This document shows, in pieces, positions 1 to 6,273 of a DNA stretch of 12,748 bases. The stretch lies in NCBI GenBank assembly GCA_003136915.1, contig PLEB01000254.1:1-12748 (forward strand), given 5' to 3'. The stretch comes from Chitinophagaceae bacterium. GTDB lineage: Bacteria > Bacteroidota > Bacteroidia > Chitinophagales > Chitinophagaceae. The translations under genes and the position numbers were made by a program. Position 1 is the stretch's first letter. The number at the start of each line of letters is the position of its first letter. The notes under the pieces were generated by a model, which was not told the origin of the DNA, searched no databases, and was given only the letters and a program-made list of their open reading frames with translations.

Positions 1-431
1 GGATAATTGTCCAGCACCGGCGAGTAAAATCTCATCACCGTTTCCCTGTTCCAAACGCCTTTTTCTTCATACGTTATCTCATCCAGTTTTTGTGACGATA
101 TCCTGTAACGAAATTCGGTATCACCCTCTACGGGAAGGGAATCGCCGACGGCAACAGCCTGCTTCAGCTGCATAAAATAATCCCTTCCTTCGGGCATCGG
201 GTCGAATACAAAGACCTTTGCATCAAAAATGCGTTTCAGTTCTGTATCAAACGAAACATCCTCCCCTGCACCGATACAATAACATACCGATTCATTGGTC
301 AACAAATGATCCGGTATGGTATAACCATGATATTTTGAACCAATATAGGTCAGTTTCTTTAGAGGTTTAACGTTGAACTGGGAATCGAGACCGAAGATCT
401 GCTTGATTAGTTTTGTCAATACCTTCATCAT
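1..431 (-). CDS. FkbM-family SAM-dependent methyltransferase, N-terminal part (runs off the left edge)
   Basis: The minus strand is open from an ATG at 431 to the window edge, giving 143 residues with no stop. The translation begins MMKVLTKLIKQIFG. It contains a SAM-binding-like motif I at residues 52-57 (C-I-G-A-G-E-D context) followed by S-F-D-T-E-L, and an acidic motif II ending in F-D-P-M-P at residues 76-80. This arrangement is typical of FkbM-like class I methyltransferases, which O-methylate sugars or lipids. The C-terminal part of the fold lies outside the window. A second ATG at 428 is equally possible, and an upstream in-frame GTG also exists; no Shine-Dalgarno decides between them. 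The gene lies 102 bases downstream of the flippase on the same strand, which suggests a role in surface polysaccharide modification (inference). Family assignment is fairly secure; the substrate is unknown. Confidence 0.75.
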   Translation of the reverse strand, partial: MMKVLTKLIKQIFGLDSQFNVKPLKKLTYIGSKYHGYTIPDHLLTNESVCYCIGAGEDVSFDTELKRIFDAKVFVFDPMPEGRDYFMQLKQAVAVGDSLPVEGDTEFRYRISSQKLDEITYEEKGVWNRETVMRFYSPVLDNY

Positions 432-533
432 GAAAATCGCCTTAGTGAATGTTATGAGCACGGAAATTAGCTATTTCTTGCTAACTATTCAAGGGCCGGA
501 TAATTTTATGATGTAAAGGAAAGAGAAGCGGCC

Positions 534-1871
534 TTATTTTCCGAACACAGGCTTCAGGTACATTTTCCAGAATTCCGGATAGAACCGGAACGCATAAACA
601 AAAGTATTTAAAACATTCACCCGAAGCTCCCTGCGCAGGATCACCTGCATCACGCCAAAGAAAATGACATTTGCAATAAAGGTTGCATAAATGGCACCCA
701 TCAATCCCTGGCGCCGGATCATGAAATAATTCAACACCACCTCGAAGCTGAGAAACAAAATGACTACAAGAAAATTATATTGTGTTTTTCCGATAGAATC
801 CAGAATGGTACCGAATAACCGGGAAAAAGGACTAAAAAGGCATGTGAGCGCGGTAATGCGGATCAGGGGAATTGCGTCAGCATACCTGCCTCCCGCAATT
901 ACATGTATCACGAAGGATGGAAACAGAAACAGGATCAGGACAAATGGAATCAGCAGGGCCAGCAGCGTGCCAACGGATTTCTCATAAAGGTATTTGCTGG
1001 CTTCTTTGCCCTGACCCGCAAAGCGTTTCGAGCTCTGTGGAAATACGATGGTGCCAAGCGCATTTGTGGGAAGGTCAGCCAGGTTGCTAATCTTAACGGC
1101 TACATTATAAACGCCGGCCGTATCAGGCGACATCAATGTGCCCAGCATCATTTGATTCAATGTATTGGTTACGATACCGCTGATAGAAGAAGCCAGGACA
1201 TATTTGCCATAATGAAACATTTTTTTGATGCGGCCGAAGCGGTAGGTGAAATGAAACGAAAGGTATTGACGCACGAAAAAATACTGCAGGACGGCACCCG
1301 CCAGTGTAAAGAACCCCGTCACATAAATCAGGCTATTGAGCGAAGGACTGAAATGAGTAAAAAAGCAATAAAGCAGGTATCCGAAAAAACCCGCCTGTTT
1401 CAGCGTAGTGGAATACAGAATTCCTTTAAAACTAAGCCGCGCCTGCTCGATCCATTGAAACTGCGTCAGGATGCTCTGCATAATATAAACGATCGAATAT
1501 AGGTAGAACATATTCGCCAGAAGCGGATAATGCCATAGTTTGGCCAGAAAACCGGCAATGGCAATATTGATTCCAATGCAAATCACAGTAATTAAACTGC
1601 TGAGTACGAATGACGCAGAAAGAATTTCGGCATGTTCCTCCTCCCGGTTGGATGACAGGAATTGAATGAGCGCGTTTTGGACCAATCCGCTTCGGACCAT
1701 TTCAAAAATGGTGACCGTAGCAATGAATAATGCCCAAATGCCAAAGTGGTGCTTATCCAATATATGCACCAGCAGGTAGAATCCGCCGAAGCCAAAAAGC
1801 AGGGCCTGCGTATTCAGGATCATGGTGTTTGATCCTGATCTAAGCCAGTAATGACGATTCGGATCCTTCAT
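534..1871 (-). CDS. Oligosaccharide flippase / polysaccharide biosynthesis membrane protein (MOP superfamily, Wzx-like)
   Basis: This 445-residue integral membrane protein has about 12 hydrophobic segments spread over its whole length, the pattern and size of Wzx-type lipid-linked oligosaccharide flippases. It starts with a short polar stretch (NRHYWLRSGSNT) leading into the first membrane helix at about residues 22-39. This kind of start is common in Bacteroidota flippases and supports the ATG at 1871 over the internal Met17. The family moves undecaprenyl-linked sugar units across the inner membrane for exopolysaccharide, capsule or O-antigen assembly; the specific glycan cannot be told. No glycosyltransferase is in view, but the methyltransferase downstream fits a glycan locus continuing to the left. 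The leader carries a 7-bp inverted repeat just before the start codon. Confidence in the family is high, in the transported substrate nil. Confidence 0.88.
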   Translation of the reverse strand: MKDPNRHYWLRSGSNTMILNTQALLFGFGGFYLLVHILDKHHFGIWALFIATVTIFEMVRSGLVQNALIQFLSSNREEEHAEILSASFVLSSLITVICIGINIAIAGFLAKLWHYPLLANMFYLYSIVYIMQSILTQFQWIEQARLSFKGILYSTTLKQAGFFGYLLYCFFTHFSPSLNSLIYVTGFFTLAGAVLQYFFVRQYLSFHFTYRFGRIKKMFHYGKYVLASSISGIVTNTLNQMMLGTLMSPDTAGVYNVAVKISNLADLPTNALGTIVFPQSSKRFAGQGKEASKYLYEKSVGTLLALLIPFVLILFLFPSFVIHVIAGGRYADAIPLIRITALTCLFSPFSRLFGTILDSIGKTQYNFLVVILFLSFEVVLNYFMIRRQGLMGAIYATFIANVIFFGVMQVILRRELRVNVLNTFVYAFRFYPEFWKMYLKPVFGK

Positions 1872-2191
1872 GCCCCTTGCTGATTTAAAAACAGCAGCAA
1901 GATAAAGGATCGCGGATTGCCCCGGTATTTACGATAAATTATTATTTCTGATTTTAAGAACCGGGTCTCGCTTTCGGGGCGGTAACACCGATCACTATTC
2001 GCTGGAATCCTATGGGCCACTGACCTCGAAACCAGCGCCGGCAGTGCATTTCAGGCGGCACTCGAAAGGCGGATAATAAAAGCTTACCTTTAACTGAATC
2101 TGGCAAAAAACCAATTCGTTTCGGGAAGGTTTATCACTCATCCTGAAACGGTTTTCACCGCTCAATTTAAAACAAAATAGTAAAAAAGAAT
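1872..2191. other. 320-base non-coding gap between divergent flippase and cold-shock genes
   Basis: This gap must hold the promoters of two divergent genes. I find no exact TAnnTTTG element on either strand; the nearest plus-strand match is TACCTTTA around 2086, without a convincing -33 partner. Short inverted repeats are visible: AGTGC/GCACT around 2042-2061, and a small CGGT-TTTC-ACCG hairpin around 2149-2160, about 30 bases before the cold-shock gene. No credible ORF or structured RNA family was recognised. Confidence 0.4.
1876..1901 (-). promoter_or_regulatory. Inverted repeat in the flippase leader, next to the start codon
   Basis: CTTGCTG at 1876-1882 and CAGCAAG at 1895-1901 form a perfect 7-bp inverted repeat with a 12-base A/T-rich loop. 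In the mRNA the 3' arm ends only four bases before the flippase ATG and runs into a G-rich stretch (AAGGGG) that could act as a very close ribosome-binding sequence. The structure is seen; a role in limiting translation initiation is inference, and a 7-bp stem can arise by chance. Confidence 0.3.
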
Positions 2192-2638
2192 ATGGGAGAA
2201 ACCTGGAATAAAAAAGAAAGAGAAAAGAAAAAACAGCAAAACAAAAAAGAAAAGGCCGAGAAAAGACTGGAAAGGAAAGAAAACAGCAAAGACGGTAATG
2301 ACCTGGACAGTATGCTGGCCTACATGGATGAGAATGGTAACCTTTCTTCCAAGCCTCCTGATCCAAGAAAGAAAATTACCATAAATGCTGAGGATATCGA
2401 TACCAGTGTGCCGCGTCAGGGACCTGTGAATCCGGCCGATCTGATCCGCACCGGAATAGTTACTTTTTTTAATGACGCAAAAGGCTATGGCTTCATTAAA
2501 GATCAGGAAACGCAGGAAAGCGTATTTGTGCATGTCAATTCACTCACGGAAGCTATCAAAGAAAATAACAAAGTCAATTTTGAAGTTGAAATGGGTCCTA
2601 AGGGCGCCAATGCAGTGAATGTGAAGCTGCTGAAATAA
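2192..2638 (+). CDS. Cold-shock-domain protein with a charged N-terminal extension
   Basis: A 148-residue protein. Residues about 85-148 form a cold-shock (OB-fold) domain: the RNP1-like motif KGYGFI at 97-102 and the RNP2-like motif VFVHV at 111-115 are both intact, and the conserved start (R-T-G-I-V-T-F-F) is present. Such domains bind single-stranded RNA or DNA, often as RNA chaperones. The first ~33 residues are almost only Lys, Glu, Arg, Gln and Asn and are probably a long helix or disordered tail; residues 34-84 are a low-hydrophobicity linker. Free-standing bacterial Csp proteins are about 65-70 residues, so this one is about twice the usual length; similar extended forms are, from memory, common in Bacteroidota. 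The start at 2192 has an A-rich upstream region and no clear Shine-Dalgarno. The DoxX-like gene follows after 22 bases, so co-transcription is possible. Cold induction is not shown by the sequence. Confidence 0.88.
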   Translation: MGETWNKKEREKKKQQNKKEKAEKRLERKENSKDGNDLDSMLAYMDENGNLSSKPPDPRKKITINAEDIDTSVPRQGPVNPADLIRTGIVTFFNDAKGYGFIKDQETQESVFVHVNSLTEAIKENNKVNFEVEMGPKGANAVNVKLLK

Positions 2639-2660
2639 TTGCCCCCCAAATCACCAACAA

Positions 2661-3050
2661 ATGAAAAAGACAAATATTCTCTACTGGATATTTACAATTT
2701 TACTGGCTGCCCTGATGGGCATTGGCGCAATTCCGAGTATCATGTCATCACCTGCTTCCGTTGCCCTGGTTTGTACGCATCTGGGTTTTCCAACCTATCT
2801 CCTCCCCTTTATTGGAGTTGCCAAACTTTTGGGTGTTATAGCCATACTTATTCCGGGTTTTCCCAGGATCAAAGAATGGGCTTATGCAGGACTGACATTT
2901 GATCTGGCAGGCGCGATGTATTCCACCATTAGCGTGGGGGATCCTGCAAGTAAATGGTCCACCTTCTTTATAGGCTTTTTTCTGATCGCGTGCTCATATA
3001 TTTTCTATCACAAAAAAATAAAACAAGCAACATTGAGCAACGCCCGTTAG
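2661..3050 (+). CDS. DoxX-like small integral membrane protein
   Basis: The 129-residue protein has four predicted membrane helices at about residues 5-25, 45-67, 75-93 and 100-117, with a basic C-terminal tail (YHKKIKQ). Length, helix count and motifs such as FIGVAKLLGV and W-A-Y-A-G-L-T-F-D match the DoxX-like group. Its members are poorly characterised; some DoxX relatives have been linked to quinone or redox functions, but nothing here assigns one. It begins 22 bases after the cold-shock gene stop, so it may share that transcript. Its stop is only three bases from the stop of the convergent regulator gene, which leaves no room for an intergenic terminator. Family confidence is good, function unknown. 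Confidence 0.78.
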   Translation: MKKTNILYWIFTILLAALMGIGAIPSIMSSPASVALVCTHLGFPTYLLPFIGVAKLLGVIAILIPGFPRIKEWAYAGLTFDLAGAMYSTISVGDPASKWSTFFIGFFLIACSYIFYHKKIKQATLSNAR

Positions 3051-3053
3051 AAA

Positions 3054-4043
3054 TTATGAAAGTGAAAGCACAGTCTCCCGCTTATATTTATTTCTGTATT
3101 CCACAGGCGATAAGCCGGTAATCTTCCTGAAGGTATTACGGAAGGCTTTTGTATCCGTATACCCCACCTTGTACATGACTTCATTTACATTTTCGCGGGA
3201 GGATTCCAGGCTCATCTTAGCAGCTTCAATTTTCACGCGTTGCATATACTCTGCCGCGGTATTCGAAGTGGCCTTCTTAAAGCGGCGCTCGAGATTTCTC
3301 CGGCTTATGGCGAGCATCGAGGCTAATTGTTCAACGCTGATTTTCTCCTGGAAATTATTTTCGATGAATTCCTGGGCTTTCAGAACGGGTTCATCGTCGT
3401 GGTCTTTTTGTCCGCCGAATATTATAAACGGCGACTGGCTATCCCGGTCAATTTCTATTTCGAATACCTTGGCCGCAAAAATTGCCATATCACGGCCCGC
3501 ATATTTTTCCACCAGGTATAAGATCAGGTTAAGAAATGAATTCGCTCCCCCGCTTGAATAAATACCGTTTTCGTCAGTGATAATTCTTTCGGAAACCAGG
3601 TTTACATCCGGAAACATTCTCCTGAATTCATTTGCAGCCTGCCAATGCGTGGAACATTTTTTCCCTGCAAGCAAGCCTGTCGACGCAAGTAAAAAACTAC
3701 CTACGCAAAGGCTGGCTAAATGTGCTCCGGCTTTATAGTGCCTGGTCATCCATGGAATAAATTCGGCATTCATTGAGATTACTTCTTCCATATCACCGTT
3801 TACAGCTGGAATAATAATCAGATCGGTTCTTTTCACTTCATCCAAAACAAGGTCAGGATAAACCTTAAATAAACGATGGTATACCTGGGCTTCATTGGTC
3901 AGGCCGACCAGCTGAACCTTGAATAAAGCAGGCTTTCCCCGATTTTCTAAAAAAGCATTCACCCCATTGAACACGGTGAATGAGCCCTCGATGCAACTCA
4001 GGGCGACATCTCCTTTCGGAACCAGTATAGATATGTGTTTCAT
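3054..4043 (-). CDS. GlxA-type transcriptional regulator: DJ-1/PfpI-like domain plus AraC HTH domain
   Basis: A 329-residue cytoplasmic regulator. Residues about 3-190 form a DJ-1/PfpI-like (class I glutamine amidotransferase-like) domain, with the nucleophile-elbow region A-S-L-C113-V-G-S-F-L-L-A and the following C-S-T-H-W typical of this regulator family. Residues about 217-325 are an AraC/XylS DNA-binding domain with two helix-turn-helix units: the first around 235-257 (ISVEQLASMLAISRRNLERRF), the second around 286-308 with G-Y-T-D-T-K-A-F, ending in the signature T-G-L-S-P-V-E-Y-R. Cys113 is kept, whereas many GlxA-like regulators have lost it, so sensing of a thiol-reactive ligand is possible (inference). 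The start overlaps the stop of the OsmC/4Fe-4S gene as ATGA (4040-4043), which indicates translational coupling and a shared function or autoregulation. Its ligand is unknown. Confidence 0.88.
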   Translation of the reverse strand: MKHISILVPKGDVALSCIEGSFTVFNGVNAFLENRGKPALFKVQLVGLTNEAQVYHRLFKVYPDLVLDEVKRTDLIIIPAVNGDMEEVISMNAEFIPWMTRHYKAGAHLASLCVGSFLLASTGLLAGKKCSTHWQAANEFRRMFPDVNLVSERIITDENGIYSSGGANSFLNLILYLVEKYAGRDMAIFAAKVFEIEIDRDSQSPFIIFGGQKDHDDEPVLKAQEFIENNFQEKISVEQLASMLAISRRNLERRFKKATSNTAAEYMQRVKIEAAKMSLESSRENVNEVMYKVGYTDTKAFRNTFRKITGLSPVEYRNKYKRETVLSLS

Positions 4044-4687
4044 GATCCTGGATTTTTTTTGTTAATGAAGCTCAATGCACCCGATGGGCATTTCCTTATC
4101 TGCTGGTCAATTCTTTCTGCCGGGGCGCCATCCGGATTTATCCATTTCTTTATTTTTGGATCAAACACTTCGGGCAGCTGGGTCCAGCACCTCGTTGAAT
4201 GCTGGCAGAACTCGGGCCTCCAAACAACCGAAATTTCTTCATTGGAATAATGAATCACCTTTGTGTCCGTGTCTCTGAAAACAAAGGTCCGTACCTTAAT
4301 CCCATTTTCCAGGATTTTAGATATCGGGCATTGTGCGGCGATTTCCTGCAGCCTGATTTTTTGTTCATCAGTAACCGGGCTCTTAAATAAAACATCCTGG
4401 TCAATCGTGCAGCGCTTTTTTCCTTCTATCGTTTCCAGATATGAATTTGCATTCACCGCAATTTCAGGAATTATCCAACCCTTCCGGTCTATATACATCC
4501 TGAGCGTTATTAAAGTGCAGGAAGCAATTGAAGAAAGAAGCAAAGTATTAGGATCCGGTCCAAGTTCTTTGCCGCCAGCCTTTACAGGTTCATCTGAAAT
4601 GAATTTTCCGTTCCGCCATTCAATAGTGCATTGATATTTTTCAGTACCTATGGTCCCGTGCAGCGGCTTGTCCAGTATATATTCCAT
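4040..4687 (-). CDS. OsmC-family protein fused to a divergent 4Fe-4S mono-cluster domain
   Basis: A 215-residue protein with two parts. Residues about 1-138 are an OsmC/Ohr-type domain. Both redox cysteines expected of that family are present: Cys57 in S-S-I-A-S-C-T and Cys120 in A-A-Q-C-P-I-S. In OsmC/Ohr enzymes this pair reduces organic hydroperoxides. Residues about 144-207 match the divergent 4Fe-4S mono-cluster type (Fer4_19-like): H-Y-S-N-E-E-I-S-V-V-W, then C161, C167, L-P-E-V-F-D-P, W-I-N-P-D-G-A, and C200-P-S-G-A-L. Only three cysteines are seen there, so a fourth cluster ligand is unclear. The fusion suggests electron delivery to the peroxidase site or redox sensing (inference). 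The gene lies 40 bases after the RNB nuclease and overlaps the regulator start by four bases. Both domain calls are strong; the combined function is not known to me. Confidence 0.85.
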   Translation of the reverse strand: MEYILDKPLHGTIGTEKYQCTIEWRNGKFISDEPVKAGGKELGPDPNTLLLSSIASCTLITLRMYIDRKGWIIPEIAVNANSYLETIEGKKRCTIDQDVLFKSPVTDEQKIRLQEIAAQCPISKILENGIKVRTFVFRDTDTKVIHYSNEEISVVWRPEFCQHSTRCWTQLPEVFDPKIKKWINPDGAPAERIDQQIRKCPSGALSFINKKNPGS

Positions 4688-4727
4688 ATGCGAAAGGTTG
4701 ATATTCCAGAAATTAATAAGCAGTGGA

Positions 4728-6203
4728 TTATTTCAATCCCTTAAAATCAATATACCCACGATTCACGTCCGTGCTGACCAGCTGTACGCGAAGCCTGCGA
4801 CCAACGTCCATCCCTTGAAATCCACTTACCAGTTTTCCTTCAACGGGCAACTGAAACAGGCGAACCCAAACGCCCTGGTCTGTTGCCCCGGTAACTATAG
4901 CGTCAAATTGCTGACCAGTCTTATTTTGTAAAAGCATAGCTGCCGCAGATTTCTGCACCTGGCGCTCCACTTTTTTTGCGTCGTCCTCCTTTTCGGTACA
5001 GTGTGCCGCGAGTCCGCTGAGATCGTCATTCCCATACGGGACAGTTTCCCCCGCAAGAGCTGCTTTTACCAGCCTTTGAGTCACCAAGTCGGGAAACCGG
5101 CGGTTCGGTGCCGTGGAATGTGTATAATCTTTTACGGCCAGGCCGAAATGGCCAGTAGCCTCCTGGCCCGGCAGTTCAACTACATATTCTCCGGAACCCA
5201 GTAGTTTAATGATACTGAGTGAAAGATCCGGGAAACGATCGGGGTCCGCAGCTTTTTCTGCCACCAGGAATTGATCCAAAGCTTTGGAGTCTGGCAGCTG
5301 AGGCAAGCTAAATTTCTTTTCGGCCGCGAGTTGTACTATGCGGTCCCAACGCTTCGGGGTGCGGACAATCCGCCGCATGGACGGAAACTGTTTAGATGCG
5401 AGCCACCTGGCCGTAACGCCATTGGCTGCGATCATAAATTCTTCTATTATACTTTTCGCGCTGTTCTTTTTTTCTGACTGGAGATCCTTGATCTCATCCC
5501 CGGCAAAGACGGGCCTCGCTTCAATGGTTTCAAAATCAAGTGCTCCATTGGCAAACCGAAGGGATTTCAATTTTTGCGCGATGGTATTCTGAAGCTTGAT
5601 GTTTCCATCAAGCCCCTGAATACCGGCAATGCCCTGTGGCATTGGCCCGGTATTTTCCAACCAGGCAGCAAGACTGTTGTACGCAAGTTTCGCACGGTTA
5701 CGGACAACCGCTTTATAGATTTCTGCATCCTGAAGTGATCCATTCTTATCAAAACTCATTTCAACCACAATGGCATAACGGTCTGCATTCAGTTTAAGTG
5801 AAGTAATTCCTGTTGAAAGTTTTTCCGGAAGCATCGGGAATATTTGTGCCGCTGTATACACCGAGGTAGTATTTTGTTCTGCATGAACGTCCAAAGGCGA
5901 CTGCTTCCTAACTACCTCGTCCACATCTGCGATGGCGATGAGTATTTTCGTAAGTTCGCCCGGCATCGGCACGGCAACGCTCAGCTGGTCAAGATCGAGT
6001 GAATCATCATTATCAATAGAGCACCATGCAAGCCCCCGCTGGTCCTTTGTTGTTCCGGAAATTATCGCCTGCTTTTCCTGAATTCCATTAAGCTGGGTGA
6101 TAGCTTCCGGAGAAAAGTCAGGAAGAAGCCCCCTGTCAACCATAGCTCTTCTGCCAATATCCTGCAGTATGGCGCGTTGCTGTCTGCTGTTCGTATCCGT
6201 CAT
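4728..6203 (-). CDS. RNB-domain exoribonuclease (RNase II/R family), short form
   Basis: A 491-residue protein. The RNB catalytic domain starts near residue 55: the acidic motif is S-I-D64-N-D-D-S-L-D70-L-D72-Q, followed by the conserved A-I-A-D-V-D segment (90-95). The motif Y-T-H-S-T-A-P-N-R-R-F-P-D-L (360-373) carries the arginines that contact RNA in RNase II. Residues about 430-488 look like an S1/OB RNA-binding domain. The N-terminal cold-shock domains of E. coli RNase II and RNase R are missing; only ~50 mostly helical residues precede the RNB domain. Family members degrade single-stranded RNA 3' to 5' with Mg2+. In the aligned acidic motif the fourth Asp is Gln73, so activity should not be assumed, although this may be the normal state of a subfamily. 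It sits 70 bases after the esterase gene and 40 before the OsmC fusion, all on one strand. Confidence 0.87.
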   Translation of the reverse strand: MTDTNSRQQRAILQDIGRRAMVDRGLLPDFSPEAITQLNGIQEKQAIISGTTKDQRGLAWCSIDNDDSLDLDQLSVAVPMPGELTKILIAIADVDEVVRKQSPLDVHAEQNTTSVYTAAQIFPMLPEKLSTGITSLKLNADRYAIVVEMSFDKNGSLQDAEIYKAVVRNRAKLAYNSLAAWLENTGPMPQGIAGIQGLDGNIKLQNTIAQKLKSLRFANGALDFETIEARPVFAGDEIKDLQSEKKNSAKSIIEEFMIAANGVTARWLASKQFPSMRRIVRTPKRWDRIVQLAAEKKFSLPQLPDSKALDQFLVAEKAADPDRFPDLSLSIIKLLGSGEYVVELPGQEATGHFGLAVKDYTHSTAPNRRFPDLVTQRLVKAALAGETVPYGNDDLSGLAAHCTEKEDDAKKVERQVQKSAAAMLLQNKTGQQFDAIVTGATDQGVWVRLFQLPVEGKLVSGFQGMDVGRRLRVQLVSTDVNRGYIDFKGLK

Positions 6204-6273
6204 TCAATTTGCTTTAAATGGAACTGATTTCGAATTTAATATTATTCAGGAATTGATGACCGTTTACTCCAAC

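Noticed and set aside
903..1502. Plus-strand open frame of 199 codons
   Set aside because: It lies fully inside the flippase gene on the other strand; its composition (many Gln, Arg, His) is that of an antisense shadow and no family is recognisable.
2010..2533. Two minus-strand open frames rich in Phe/Leu opposite the cold-shock gene
   Set aside because: The Phe-rich strings are just the reverse reading of the A/G-rich tract coding for Lys/Glu; the plus-strand frame has a clear cold-shock domain.
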